From positions 83,384 to 147,383 of the forward strand of contig NZ_JSUS01000027.1 of assembly GCF_000805455.1 (NCBI RefSeq): DNA of 64,000 nucleotides, given 5' to 3'. A program made the position numbers and the translations under genes. Source of the DNA: Acinetobacter sp. A47 (GTDB lineage: Bacteria > Pseudomonadota > Gammaproteobacteria > Pseudomonadales > Moraxellaceae). Below are positions 54,446 to 63,443 of this stretch, piece by piece (positions within the stretch are counted from its first letter, which is position 1; each line of letters begins with the position of its first letter). A model generated the notes under the pieces. It was given only the letters and a program-made list of their open reading frames with translations, did not search any database and was not told the DNA's origin.

Positions 54446-56059
54446 CTAAAATCTCGATACACCAAATCGTGTTGGATTTAATTCACGTTGTTGTGCTTCA
54501 AAAATGGTTTGTAATAAAAAGATCAGGACTTTACGGGTGTCTCTTGGATCAATGATGCCATCGTCATGCAGCATGGCCGTATTGAATAACGCCGTCGACT
54601 GCTGTTCCAGTTTCATGGCAGTACTCTGTTCCAGAAAATCCAGCATCTGCGGATTGGGTTCCATTCCCGAGGCTTTTTGTTTGCCCTCAGCCACAATCCG
54701 TAAGACTTTACCGGCTTGCGCTGCACCCATCACAGCCACATGTGAGTTTGGCCATGCGAAGATAAATTGCGGCGATAAACTACGGCCACACATGGCATAG
54801 TTACCCGCACCATAAGAGCCTGCCACCACAATCGAAATCTTGGGTACAGTTGCATTGGCCACCGCCTGAATCAGCTTGGAACCATGCTTGATAATGCCGT
54901 TCTGCTCGGCATCGGTTCCGACCATAAAACCGGTGGTGTTGTGCAGGAATAAAAGCGGACGTTGGGTCTGCTCACACAAATGGATAAACTGTGCTGCCTT
55001 CACTGCACCTTGCGGGGTAATCGGCCCATTATTGGTGATGATGCCAATATGCAAACCTCCCATTTTGGCCCAGCCACACACGGTGAGCACATCGTATTCC
55101 TGCTTGAATTCCAGAAAATCAGAATCATCAACAATCCGCGCAATGATCTCTTTCATATCAAACGGTTGCTTTGGATCTTGTGGAATAATCCCCAGCAACT
55201 CTTCGGCAGCATAACGTGGTTCTTTATAGTCCTGAGGCGGACAGGCGGTCTGTTCTTTCCAGTTCAGATGCTCAAAAATTTCACGCGCCAAACGAATACC
55301 ATCGGCATCGTTTTCTGCCAGATATTCTGCAACACCCGAGACCTGGCTATGCATTTCTGCCCCACCCAGTTCTTCTGCAGTCGCCACTTCCCCTGTCGCT
55401 GCCAGTAATAGCGGCGGGCCAGCCAATAACATTTCGGTTTGCTTGCGCACGGCAATCACATAATCAGACAGACCCGGCTGATAAGCACCACCCGCAGTTG
55501 CATTACCATGCACCACGGCGACTTGTGGAATACCTGCTGCAGACAAACGCGCCTGATTGGCAAAGGTCATGCCGCCATAAGTAAACACTTCAGCCGCATA
55601 ATTCAGGTTTGCGCCACCACTTTCGGTCAGCGTCACCATCGGCAATTTTTGTTCGAGGGCAATCTTTTGCAGGCGCAGGGTTTTATGCACACCCATCGGT
55701 GACATGGTGCCGCCCTTGATGGCGCTGTTACTGGCCGATACCAGTGCACGGACCCCGCTGACAAAACCGATCCCGGCAATTACACCACCGCCAGCTTCGG
55801 AACCATCTTTATCGTCATGCATGTTGTAACCCACCAGCCCGCACAACTCGACAAAAGGAGAATCGGCATCTAACAGTAAACGAATACGTTCGTGCGGCAA
55901 AATCTTGCCTTTCTTGTCAAACTTGGCTTTTGCGGCATAAGACTTATCAATACTTTTTTGCTGTACGGCTCGGACTTCAGCCAACTGTGCGAGTAAAGCC
56001 TCACGGTTTTGCTGGTATTGCTCACCATCCACTACAATTTCAGATTGGAGAATCGTCAT
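54446..56059 (-). CDS. atuC: Geranyl-CoA carboxylase beta (carboxyltransferase) subunit
   Basis: A 537-residue carboxyltransferase with two crotonase-like halves. GGVIAGIGFVSGVRALV and the ESGGANLNYAAEVF segment belong to the N-terminal half; AYGAGNYAM-type (GSYGAGNYAMCGRSLSPQF) and NSHVAVMGAAQAGKVL mark the C-terminal half. It transfers CO2 from carboxybiotin to geranyl-CoA. Methylcrotonyl-CoA carboxylase beta (LiuB) is the close alternative. Starts 2 bp after the atuB stop. Confidence 0.86.
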   Translation of the reverse strand: MTILQSEIVVDGEQYQQNREALLAQLAEVRAVQQKSIDKSYAAKAKFDKKGKILPHERIRLLLDADSPFVELCGLVGYNMHDDKDGSEAGGGVIAGIGFVSGVRALVSASNSAIKGGTMSPMGVHKTLRLQKIALEQKLPMVTLTESGGANLNYAAEVFTYGGMTFANQARLSAAGIPQVAVVHGNATAGGAYQPGLSDYVIAVRKQTEMLLAGPPLLLAATGEVATAEELGGAEMHSQVSGVAEYLAENDADGIRLAREIFEHLNWKEQTACPPQDYKEPRYAAEELLGIIPQDPKQPFDMKEIIARIVDDSDFLEFKQEYDVLTVCGWAKMGGLHIGIITNNGPITPQGAVKAAQFIHLCEQTQRPLLFLHNTTGFMVGTDAEQNGIIKHGSKLIQAVANATVPKISIVVAGSYGAGNYAMCGRSLSPQFIFAWPNSHVAVMGAAQAGKVLRIVAEGKQKASGMEPNPQMLDFLEQSTAMKLEQQSTALFNTAMLHDDGIIDPRDTRKVLIFLLQTIFEAQQRELNPTRFGVSRF

Positions 56060-56061
56060 GC

Positions 56062-56937
56062 TTATTCTCCATCTGTTTTGAATATGTCAGGAATAAACGC
56101 GCGATGGAAACCGTTAAAGGCGTCATTGTTGGTCGCATCAGCCAATGGATACATTCGTGTGCCTTGTGAAGCCGCCCCGTCAATCCGCAGGGTGACGCCT
56201 GATACAAAAGCCGCTGCATCAGACAGTAGATAACAAATCGCTGAGGAGATTTCCGATTCTGTGCCCATACGTTTTAATGGAACATTGCTCGCTAAACTCG
56301 GAATGATCACTTTGGCAAAATCGCCACTATAGTTGTCCATACCCGAAGAAATAATCCAGCCCGGTGCGACTGCGTTGACCCGTACGCCCGACTTGCCCCA
56401 TTCTACCGAAGCCGTTTTGGTCAGGTTATCCACCCCTGAACGTGCTGCGCCTGAATGCCCCATACCTGGCATACCGCCCCACATATCGGCAGTCATATTC
56501 ACGATGCTGCCGCCATGTTTTGCCATCCACTGGTTATAGGCTTCGCGCATCAGGTAAAAGGTAGAATGCAGGTTATTACGCACTACCGCATCAAAACCAT
56601 TGGCCGAAATGTTTTCTAATGCAGATGGAAATTGTCCACCTGCGTTATTGACCAATCCATCCAGCTTGCCAAATTTTTCAATGACTCCGGCAATCATGCT
56701 TTTAACCTGTTCTTCATCGCGGTTATCACAAACGATGTAATGCACTTTGCCACCATCTTCCAGAATTTCCTGACTGACTTTTTCCAGCTTTTCAACTTTT
56801 CTCCCAGTGATCACCACTTGTGCACCTAAAGAAGTGAGCTCATGGGCAGTACAACGGCCAATACCCGAACCTCCGCCCGTCACAATAATGACTTTGCCAG
56901 CAAATGCATCTGCCCTGAAAATTGATTGATAACCCAT
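56062..56937 (-). CDS. atuB: Short-chain dehydrogenase AtuB
   Basis: A 291-residue SDR. VTGGGSGIGRCTAHEL (about residues 20-34) binds the cofactor, NNAGG is at about 95, and the catalytic Ser-Tyr/Lys region is around SIVNMTADMWGGMPGMGHSGAARSG, where the usual Tyr-x-x-x-Lys is not obvious; the closest equivalent is SGAARSG. Suggested to act in citronellol/citronellal oxidation. Close to atuA (11 bp) and atuC. The possibly altered active site is noted as a finding. Confidence 0.82.
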   Translation of the reverse strand: MGYQSIFRADAFAGKVIIVTGGGSGIGRCTAHELTSLGAQVVITGRKVEKLEKVSQEILEDGGKVHYIVCDNRDEEQVKSMIAGVIEKFGKLDGLVNNAGGQFPSALENISANGFDAVVRNNLHSTFYLMREAYNQWMAKHGGSIVNMTADMWGGMPGMGHSGAARSGVDNLTKTASVEWGKSGVRVNAVAPGWIISSGMDNYSGDFAKVIIPSLASNVPLKRMGTESEISSAICYLLSDAAAFVSGVTLRIDGAASQGTRMYPLADATNNDAFNGFHRAFIPDIFKTDGE

Positions 56938-56947
56938 GTTTACATCC

Positions 56948-58756
56948 TTAATATTTTTCTAACAGTTGTGCTGGCACTTTCACCGGCATATCCAATAATT
57001 GCTGTGCAAAAGCCTTGCCTTGTGGGTCGATCCTCAAACTGGCAATACCGCCCCCACCCAATGCATTTTCCAGCATAAAATTCAGCGCATGCATCTCAGG
57101 TAATTCATAACGAATCACTTTTGATTTTTCAGGATCTAAAACATGCTGCATATATGCGGCAACATTGGTCTCGGTCAGAGCTGCACGAATCCACGGTAAA
57201 TATTCAGCCTTGCGTGCGATCACACCAATATTGCTATGATTGCCCTTATCACCACTACGTGCATGAGCTACCTCAATCAAAGGCACTTCAATCTCATCAC
57301 CTTGATAGGTCGCTACTTCACCGACGGGATTTAGCTCGACCTCTGCTATCTTTTGCCCAACAGGAACCTGAACCGGATAACGCTGCCCCGCAAAGTCGAC
57401 TTCAACTTTTAATTGATCTTTATCAATCAGGAAAGAAAACAGTTTCACCACTGCCGAGGCTTTCGGACGGCCACCGACAATGCCTGCCAATGCAGGTGCC
57501 ATGCCGGTTGAAGCTTGGGCGATTTCAGAAGCAAAGAACATACAGGCTTCTTTAAACAGATGCTTGACTGCAATCTTGACCACCACTTCACGGCTATCCT
57601 TGATTCGGGCATGTGCCCCATAGGTACTTTCAATACCGAGAATTTCAACCGACTTTTCACTAAAAGGAGGAACTGAACGCAGTGCCAAAACGCGTTCACA
57701 TTTATTTAGAATGGCATCAGCAATCACTTGGGCTTTTTCTGGTGCTTCACGACCTGCTATCAAGAAACTGACCAAGACCCGATAACCATCGGCATAGGTG
57801 GCACTCACTTTATATTGCCGGGTTGGTGCGCGACCTGTTGCGCCAGTCACCTTGACCCGATGTTCGCCGTCCTGTTCTAAATGGACTTGGCTAAAATCAG
57901 CAGTCACATCAGGTAAAAGATAAGCTTGCGGATTGCCAATTTCATAAACGATCTGCTCGGCTACAGTCGCAGTTGAAACCAGACCACCCGTCCCTTTCGG
58001 CTTGGTCACGATAAATGAAGCATCAGCGCTGACTTCCACGATCGGGAAGCCCATGTTGTCAAAGCCCTCAACCAAACGCCAGTCAGTAAAGTTTCCACCT
58101 GTACACTGTGCACCGCATTCAATCACATGCCCTGCCAATGAACCTTGTGCCAGCTTGTCATAATCATCCAGTGACCATTTGTATTCATGCAGCAAAGGTG
58201 CCAGTACAACCGCTGAATCCACCACACGGCCCGTGATCACAATATCCGCACCCAAGTCCAGGGCATCGCGAATCGCAACAGCACCTAAATAAGCATTGCT
58301 ACTAGCAACCTGTGCAGGTAAAGCATCGCCATTAAACATTTCCTGAATATTTTGTTTTGATAATTCTGTATGCTTTGGCAATACATCATCACCGAGCACC
58401 ACTGCAACTTTTAAATCCAAGCCCTTTTCATCAATGATTTTCTGTAAGGCATCACGACAAGCCAGTGGGTTTACCCCGCCTGCATTACTGATCACTTTTA
58501 TTTTTTTCTCGGCAATTTTATGGATCAGTGGTGCTATCACCCGACTGACAAAATCCAAAGCATAACCATGATTCGGGTCTATCATCATCGCCTTGGCCAT
58601 AATCGACATGGTAATTTCAGACAGATAATCAAAGACCAGATAATCAATATCACTCAGATGCACCAACTGAAAGGCCGCAGTATTGGTATCGCCCCAAAAG
58701 CCCGATGCACACCCGATTTTAACTACCCGCTGGTCATCCTGTTTGACAGTTGTCAT
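56948..58756 (-). CDS. atuA: Acyclic terpene utilization protein AtuA
   Basis: A 602-residue AtuA/DUF1446 protein, the marker of acyclic terpene catabolism, with KIGCASGFWGDT near the start, YLSEITMSIMAKAMM, and a C-terminal AtuA-like domain (EVPLIEVAHARSGDKGNHSNIGVIARK, about 500-526). Its biochemical step is not settled. The frame extends to 58867, but ATG 58756 has a GAGAAAG site and gives the conserved N-terminus. A promoter flanked by AtuR-type operators lies 72-118 bp upstream. Confidence 0.9.
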   Translation of the reverse strand: MTTVKQDDQRVVKIGCASGFWGDTNTAAFQLVHLSDIDYLVFDYLSEITMSIMAKAMMIDPNHGYALDFVSRVIAPLIHKIAEKKIKVISNAGGVNPLACRDALQKIIDEKGLDLKVAVVLGDDVLPKHTELSKQNIQEMFNGDALPAQVASSNAYLGAVAIRDALDLGADIVITGRVVDSAVVLAPLLHEYKWSLDDYDKLAQGSLAGHVIECGAQCTGGNFTDWRLVEGFDNMGFPIVEVSADASFIVTKPKGTGGLVSTATVAEQIVYEIGNPQAYLLPDVTADFSQVHLEQDGEHRVKVTGATGRAPTRQYKVSATYADGYRVLVSFLIAGREAPEKAQVIADAILNKCERVLALRSVPPFSEKSVEILGIESTYGAHARIKDSREVVVKIAVKHLFKEACMFFASEIAQASTGMAPALAGIVGGRPKASAVVKLFSFLIDKDQLKVEVDFAGQRYPVQVPVGQKIAEVELNPVGEVATYQGDEIEVPLIEVAHARSGDKGNHSNIGVIARKAEYLPWIRAALTETNVAAYMQHVLDPEKSKVIRYELPEMHALNFMLENALGGGGIASLRIDPQGKAFAQQLLDMPVKVPAQLLEKY

Positions 58757-58795
58757 GCGCTTTCTCATTGTTATTGCTAAAAACGCCTTAACATT

Positions 58796-58813
58796 ACCAA
58801 GCAAGTGCTTGGT
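58796..58813. promoter_or_regulatory. AtuR operator O1
   Basis: ACCAAGCAAGTGCTTGGT is a perfect 18-base palindrome (8-base arms, 2-base centre). It lies just downstream of the start site inferred for atuA, in the intergenic region with atuR. TetR-type regulators usually bind such sites; AtuR is the inferred ligand. Confidence 0.75.
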
Positions 58814-58827
58814 TTGTAAAGTACATA

Positions 58828-58857
58828 ATGCTATGCTGTATTGGCAAAAATAGTCAA
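58828..58857 (-). promoter_or_regulatory. atuA promoter
   Basis: On the minus strand TTGACT (58857-58852) and TAGCAT (58833-58828) are 18 bases apart. Operator O1 lies downstream and operator O2 (58861-58874) just upstream of the -35 box. Confidence 0.6.
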
Positions 58858-58860
58858 ACT

Positions 58861-58874
58861 CAAGCAACTGCTTG
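58861..58874. promoter_or_regulatory. AtuR operator O2
   Basis: CAAGCA-AC-TGCTTG is a palindrome with the same core arms as O1 but without the outer base pairs. It lies next to the atuA -35 box and 78 bp upstream of atuR, so it may regulate both. Confidence 0.65.
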
Positions 58875-58951
58875 TTATAAAAAGATAAGACAAAGCATCG
58901 AATGAATTTTGTTACAATACACTTTAGCTTGAACAGGATAGACGGATAGGC

Positions 58952-59551
58952 ATGATCGCAACTTCAATTGAGCAAATACCCAAGATTGTTTGCTTTGACG
59001 ATAGTCCACGTGGGCGTTTATTACAGGGCGCAGCCTATCTGTTTTATAAGCAAGGTTATGACAAAACCACGGTTCGTCAACTTGGTGAATTTATTGGCAT
59101 TCAATCAGGTAGCCTGTTCCATCATTTTAAAAGCAAGGATGAAATTCTGGCGACGGTGATGGAACAAACCATTATCTATAACTTCGCCCGTTTAAAAGAA
59201 GCGGCTGAACGCTCAAGCGATCCTGAACAACAATTACGTCATTTGATCAAAGCTGAATTACTGTCGATTGCCGGTGATACCGGGGCGGCGATGGCCGTCT
59301 TGGTACATGAATGGTTTGCCCTTTCTAAAGAGAAGCAAGATTACCTGCTGAAAATGCGCAATGAATATGAGCAGATTTGGCTAGATGTGATTGAAAAGTT
59401 ACGTGCTCAGGGCAAAGTCAAACACGATGCGTTTATTTGGCGTCGTTTGCTGGGTGGCTCGATTTCCTGGACCGTGACCTGGTACAGACCTGAAGGTAAA
59501 GTCAACATTGATGAGTTGACTAAAATGGTTTGGGAAATGGCGGTTAAATAG
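58952..59551 (+). CDS. atuR: TetR-family regulator AtuR
   Basis: A 199-residue repressor. The N-terminal DNA-binding domain is residues about 22-68, with the helix-turn-helix TVRQLGEFIGIQSGSLFHHFKSKDEIL region. The C-terminal helical domain would bind an inducer, probably a terpenoyl-CoA. It is divergent from atuA, the classic layout of AtuR-controlled clusters. AGGATAGACGGATAGGC gives its ribosome site. Confidence 0.87.
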   Translation: MIATSIEQIPKIVCFDDSPRGRLLQGAAYLFYKQGYDKTTVRQLGEFIGIQSGSLFHHFKSKDEILATVMEQTIIYNFARLKEAAERSSDPEQQLRHLIKAELLSIAGDTGAAMAVLVHEWFALSKEKQDYLLKMRNEYEQIWLDVIEKLRAQGKVKHDAFIWRRLLGGSISWTVTWYRPEGKVNIDELTKMVWEMAVK

Positions 59552-59658
59552 TTCTATATTAATCGTCATTTTTTAAAGCACTATCAATGCTTGGATTTTA
59601 TTTCTTTTCCTAAATATGTTGATATAATTCATTTAATTCCTATATTAATAATTTAAGT

Positions 59659-60525
59659 ATGAATGAGTTTATTAGCTACTTACAGTTGTCAGCAAACGCT
59701 TTTGCTATTGGAGTGGCTGGCTGGATATACATTGCATATATAAAAAACCTTAAAGCATCTTCAAACGTTAAAGATGATCAAATAAAACTTTTGGAACAAA
59801 ACACCCGTCTTCAAAGAGATCAAATTACAGATTTAGAAAAGAAATCTCCAGAAAACTTAGAAAAAATACTTAATGATAGAATCAAAATACGAGAGGAAGA
59901 GATTGAAAGATTAGCTAAAGATAAAAATAATAACGAAAAAGAATTACAGTTAAAAACTCAAGAATTAACAGGTTTAAAAAGTAAACTAGAAAAATCTATA
60001 GACTTAAGAAGAACTATGGATCTTTTAGATTTACATATTGATGAAAATGATGGTTTCTTTTCAAAGGATGCTGAATACGAAATTGAAGAGTTAGGTCTTG
60101 TTGCAGTAGATAGTGGTCAGTTAATGATCACTGATCCTAGCTATATAGATGTGGAATGGAGTAATGATGATTTAGAATTATTACGAGTATATAAACATAG
60201 AAAAACTGGAAATTTTTATAGCTTTGGGAAGGATTTCTTTCACTACGAAAATAAAATTGAAGGTTTCGATCAAACTGTTAATGAGTTAATAGCAATAAAA
60301 GAACTTGAAGAAATACCAATTGATTACTCAAACAAAATTAGTTATTCATACGCTGGTGCATGTTATGCAACATTAAGTGAAAAAGGCTATGGCGTATTAC
60401 CTTTTAAGAAAGGACATCAAGGTGCGGCTATAGTCATTGGAACAGTTTTAGGTGATGGTTTTTATCCAGTTTATGCAGAAAAATATGATGGAAGAATTGT
60501 TAGAGTTTATTTTAATGTCTATTAG
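59659..60525 (+). CDS. AT-rich orphan gene: membrane-anchored coiled-coil protein
   Basis: A 288-residue protein of unknown function. A membrane helix lies at about residues 12-28 (ANAFAIGVAGWIYIAYI). A long charged coiled coil follows (about 40-115, rich in Lys, Glu and Leu). The C-terminal domain (about 125-288) has the pattern VDSGQLMITDPSY and FYPVYAEKYDGRIVRVY, which is seen in small beta-rich proteins of unknown role. Its base composition is far more AT-rich than the neighbours, suggesting transfer. It lies between atuR and the regulon dehydrogenase and is flanked by terminator-like repeats. No ribosome site is clear. Confidence 0.7.
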   Translation: MNEFISYLQLSANAFAIGVAGWIYIAYIKNLKASSNVKDDQIKLLEQNTRLQRDQITDLEKKSPENLEKILNDRIKIREEEIERLAKDKNNNEKELQLKTQELTGLKSKLEKSIDLRRTMDLLDLHIDENDGFFSKDAEYEIEELGLVAVDSGQLMITDPSYIDVEWSNDDLELLRVYKHRKTGNFYSFGKDFFHYENKIEGFDQTVNELIAIKELEEIPIDYSNKISYSYAGACYATLSEKGYGVLPFKKGHQGAAIVIGTVLGDGFYPVYAEKYDGRIVRVYFNVY

Positions 60526-60544
60526 TACAAATCTACCAAACTAA

Positions 60545-60581
60545 TTTAACCAAGGCTTTTCTTTCATAAACCTTGGTTAAA
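60545..60581. terminator. Bidirectional hairpin between orphan gene and dehydrogenase
   Basis: An 11-base perfect inverted repeat TTTAACCAAGG/CCTTGGTTAAA with a 15-base loop lies between the two convergent genes. T-rich sequence is present inside the loop and short A/T runs outside, so termination in both directions is likely. Confidence 0.7.
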
Positions 60582-60598
60582 GCTCATCATTAAATTAA

Positions 60599-61762
60599 TC
60601 AGTAACCCAATTGCTTACTGATTAAATCCTTCATAATTTCTTCTGCACCACCGCCGATCATATTTACCTTCACTTCACGATAGATTCGTTCGGACTTGGT
60701 ACCCCGCATAAAGCCCATACCCCCGAGTGTCTGCACCGCCGCGTCGGCACAGAATTGCATGGTTTGAGTGGCAACATTCTTCAGCATACAAATCTGGGCA
60801 ATCAGTTCACTGCCCTGCAATTCGGGTTTACCCAAGCGATAAGCGGTATCTTCAAGTAAAGCACGGGTTGCAGTCAATCGAGTTGCCATATCTACCAGTT
60901 TATGACGCATCACCTGATGGTCGACTAAACGCTTGCCAAAGGTCTGGCGTTGTTGTGCCCATTCCAGCGCTTCCTCATAACAAGTCAGGGCAAAGCCATA
61001 ACTACTGGCAGCAAGGAAAAAACGCTCCATATTGAAGTTATTCATAATCACCAAGAAGCCCATATTTTCCGGACCTAATAAATGGCTGGCTGGTACTTTG
61101 ACATTGTCAAAATGCAAATGTGCGGTATCCGAAGCCCACCATCCCATCTTATCCAGTTTGGTTTTGCTGATCCCTTCACTATGCGCATCAATCAAGAGCA
61201 TAGATATCCCATTTGCCCCTTTCGCATTTAGATCGGTACGAACTGCCACCGAGTAATAATCTGCTCGCATCCCCGAAGTGATAAAGGTCTTTTCACCGCT
61301 AACCAGAAAATAATCACCGTCACGTACAGCCCTAGTTTTGAGTGAGGCAACATCTGAACCACCGCCTGGCTCAGTAATCGCCAAGGCCGAGATTTTTTCA
61401 CCCGATAAAATCTGAGGCAGCACTTCAGCTTTCACCGCTTCATTGGCAAAGTGCTGGATCGGAGGCGCACCAATGGTATGCGACAGTAAAGATGCGCTAA
61501 GACCACCCGAGGCACATTTTGCCAGCTCAATCGAAGCTAACAAGGTATAAAATGCATCGGTCCCAGCAATGCCACCATATTGTTCTTCAAAGCCTAAACC
61601 CAACAAGCCAATATCTGCAGCTTTTTTATATAGCTCTCGCGGAAAGGTTTCATTCTCATCCCATTCATTGATAAAAGGTGAAATCTCTTTTTCTACGAAA
61701 CGTTGGACAGTCTTGGCAAATTCAAGATGCTGCTCGTTGTAGTACAAAGGATTAAGCTGCAT
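60599..61762 (-). CDS. Acyl-CoA dehydrogenase of the atu regulon
   Basis: A 387-residue acyl-CoA dehydrogenase. ALAITEPGGGSDVASLKT (FAD/substrate), TFITSGMRADYYSVAVRT, QTLGGMGFMRGTKSERIYREVKVNMIGGGAEEIM (end) are the domain motifs. It differs from AtuD (53178-54338) in sequence and is transcribed from its own promoter with an AtuR-like operator at 61830-61847. It may oxidise a different saturated branched intermediate. Substrate is unproven. Confidence 0.9.
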   Translation of the reverse strand: MQLNPLYYNEQHLEFAKTVQRFVEKEISPFINEWDENETFPRELYKKAADIGLLGLGFEEQYGGIAGTDAFYTLLASIELAKCASGGLSASLLSHTIGAPPIQHFANEAVKAEVLPQILSGEKISALAITEPGGGSDVASLKTRAVRDGDYFLVSGEKTFITSGMRADYYSVAVRTDLNAKGANGISMLLIDAHSEGISKTKLDKMGWWASDTAHLHFDNVKVPASHLLGPENMGFLVIMNNFNMERFFLAASSYGFALTCYEEALEWAQQRQTFGKRLVDHQVMRHKLVDMATRLTATRALLEDTAYRLGKPELQGSELIAQICMLKNVATQTMQFCADAAVQTLGGMGFMRGTKSERIYREVKVNMIGGGAEEIMKDLISKQLGY

Positions 61763-61809
61763 ATTCTGCTTCCTGGCAATTATTGATCATTGTTTATTGA
61801 ATGAGCACT

Positions 61810-61847
61810 AAAGTAGCAAAACCAGAAAAACCAAGCAAGCGCTTGGC
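61810..61847 (-). promoter_or_regulatory. Promoter and AtuR-like operator of the second dehydrogenase
   Basis: Palindrome ACCAAGCAAGCGCTTGGC at 61830-61847 matches operator O1 in 16 of 18 positions. A -35 box TTGCTT (61838-61833, within the operator) and a -10 box TACTTT (61815-61810) are 17 bases apart on the minus strand. The overlap would allow repression. Confidence 0.65.
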
Positions 61848-61897
61848 AAAATTAAAAGTTAAAAAAATAGGTCAAATATCGCGATAGCAACCTACAA

Positions 61898-62458
61898 CTA
61901 TATTTTTAATCGGCCACGAAATCCGCGCGTCGCATAATAAGATTGAGCACCATTATGATAAGTAAAAACCCGACCATAACGACTATCACAGAAAATTGCG
62001 CCACCTAAAGCTCTTACATCCTCGGGCGTTTTGACCCAACTTGAAGTTTTTAAGTCAAAATGCCCAAACAACTGTAGCTGCTTATACTGTTCTTCTGTGA
62101 GCAATTCAATTCCCATGGCTTCAGCCACATCAACCGCATTATTTGCCGGTTTATGTTCTTTACGTGCGTCTAAGGCGGCACGGTCATAACACAGGCTTCT
62201 GCGCCCTTTTGGCGTTTCTACAGTACAATCATAAAAGATTATTTCTTGTGACTTTGCATCTAATACAATCATGTCTGGCTCTCCACCCGTTTCTTCCATT
62301 TGATGGAGTGACCATAACTTTTCTGGCTGCTGTAATCGATCTTCAATATCGGCCCAATTCAGATCCTTGTGACGATGCATATTTTGTTCAAAGCGCTGCT
62401 TTAAGATGTCTAATAGCCTTGCAACCTGTTCAAGGTCTAACTTTTTATTCTTGGTCAT
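61898..62458 (-). CDS. DUF4256 family protein
   Basis: A 186-residue soluble protein. It has the family pattern of a helical start (LDLEQVARLLDILKQRFEQNMHRH) followed by WSLHQMEETGGEPDMIVLD and DCTVETPKGRRSLCYDRAALDARKEHKP, and an end region with GGAIFCDSRYGRVFTYHNGAQSYYATRGFRGRLKI. Function unknown; the conserved Cys, His and Tyr residues hint at an enzyme. It follows the dehydrogenase promoter on the same strand and probably has its own transcript with the next genes. Confidence 0.85.
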   Translation of the reverse strand: MTKNKKLDLEQVARLLDILKQRFEQNMHRHKDLNWADIEDRLQQPEKLWSLHQMEETGGEPDMIVLDAKSQEIIFYDCTVETPKGRRSLCYDRAALDARKEHKPANNAVDVAEAMGIELLTEEQYKQLQLFGHFDLKTSSWVKTPEDVRALGGAIFCDSRYGRVFTYHNGAQSYYATRGFRGRLKI

Positions 62459-62480
62459 TTTTATACTCTAGATTTTGAGG

Positions 62481-62828
62481 TTATACCGAACGACCATCAA
62501 AGTGATTGATCTTGATACTTTCCAGTTCCAGATCATCAATACAACGCACATTGATTGCACAGATCATATTCCCTTGGGGATCAACGCCCATTGCATAAGG
62601 ATGAATACCACATGTTTTACAAAAATGATGCTCGATCACATGTTTATTAAATTGATAAGTCGCCTGAGCATCATCTTCCACAGTAATCTCGACTTCACTC
62701 TTTGGTAAGAACCAGAGCAAAGAACCTTTTTTCTGGCAGATTGAACAGTTACACGACAATGCCTCAGTGAGTTCACCCTGTGCAATGAAGCTTAATTTTC
62801 CACAATGACAACTTCCTTTATATTGCAT
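62481..62828 (-). CDS. GFA family zinc-binding protein
   Basis: A 115-residue protein of the glutathione-dependent formaldehyde-activating (GFA/Mss4-like) family. Zinc ligands: CHCGKLSF (residues 8-10 region), CNCSICQKKGS (about 26-31) and FCKTCGIHPY (about 79-88). GFA-type proteins are not all active on formaldehyde, so the substrate is open. It lies 22 bp upstream of the DUF4256 gene. Confidence 0.9.
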   Translation of the reverse strand: MQYKGSCHCGKLSFIAQGELTEALSCNCSICQKKGSLLWFLPKSEVEITVEDDAQATYQFNKHVIEHHFCKTCGIHPYAMGVDPQGNMICAINVRCIDDLELESIKINHFDGRSV

Positions 62829-62917
62829 CTTTTTTGTCCTTTTGATTTTTTATCTATTTTTACAGGATGCCGTGTATAAGATCAAATCTGATTCTGTTCA
62901 TCAATGCTTATGCAATC

Positions 62918-63310
62918 TTAACTCCAGAAGTGTTGGCATTGCTGACACTTGGTTCCATGTTGATATGAAAATAAAGGAAAACCCAGTAACAAGAAAACCA
63001 GATAAGCAGGCCGCTTGCCTTCTGTATAAGGCCTTATATCTGTACTGCCACATTGAGGACAACGCTCGCTTAAACCAAACTCCTGCTCCACTTCCTGACT
63101 AAAATCTTGTGCTAATAAGCTTTGCGCCTCTTGCAGATAGTGTTCAGGAACCAATAACCGAACACCCCCTAAGGCATTGGAATAAAGCCAGTCCATGTTA
63201 ATGGTATGTTCATTTTCAATACGGGCAGGAATACCAGCGGCTTGCAGTTGCGTTTTGGCAATTTGTGCCTCATAAGGAAAAGAATAGGTTTCAGCAACAA
63301 TCCACTTCAT
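62918..63310 (-). CDS. DUF2007 domain protein with zinc-ribbon-like C-terminus
   Basis: A 130-residue protein. The N-terminal about 70 residues (WIVAETYSFPYEAQIAKTQLQAAGIPARIENE and VRLLVPEHYLQEAQSLL) match the DUF2007 fold, a putative signal-transducing domain. The C-terminal region has CPQCGSTDIR and, after a hydrophobic LVFLLLGFPLF stretch, CQQC, a likely zinc ribbon. Function unknown. Alone or with the next genes. Confidence 0.85.
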   Translation of the reverse strand: MKWIVAETYSFPYEAQIAKTQLQAAGIPARIENEHTINMDWLYSNALGGVRLLVPEHYLQEAQSLLAQDFSQEVEQEFGLSERCPQCGSTDIRPYTEGKRPAYLVFLLLGFPLFSYQHGTKCQQCQHFWS

Positions 63311-63443
63311 AAAAATATCTAAATAGAATAAAAATAAATTCTAAGCTCAATTCATCTCAGAGTATATTGTGCAAATTTATTCCATTCACATTACCGATTC
63401 AACACAACTTTGCAGGCTTAACCGAGATTAAAAGTGAACGTGA

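Noticed and set aside
54962..55408. Plus-strand frame of 148 codons opposite atuC
   Set aside because: It is antisense to the carboxyltransferase with no motif or ribosome site.
59554..59649. CTATATTAAT direct repeats as target-site duplication of the orphan gene
   Set aside because: Both copies lie on the same side of the gene and the sequence is AT-rich, so it cannot mark an insertion.
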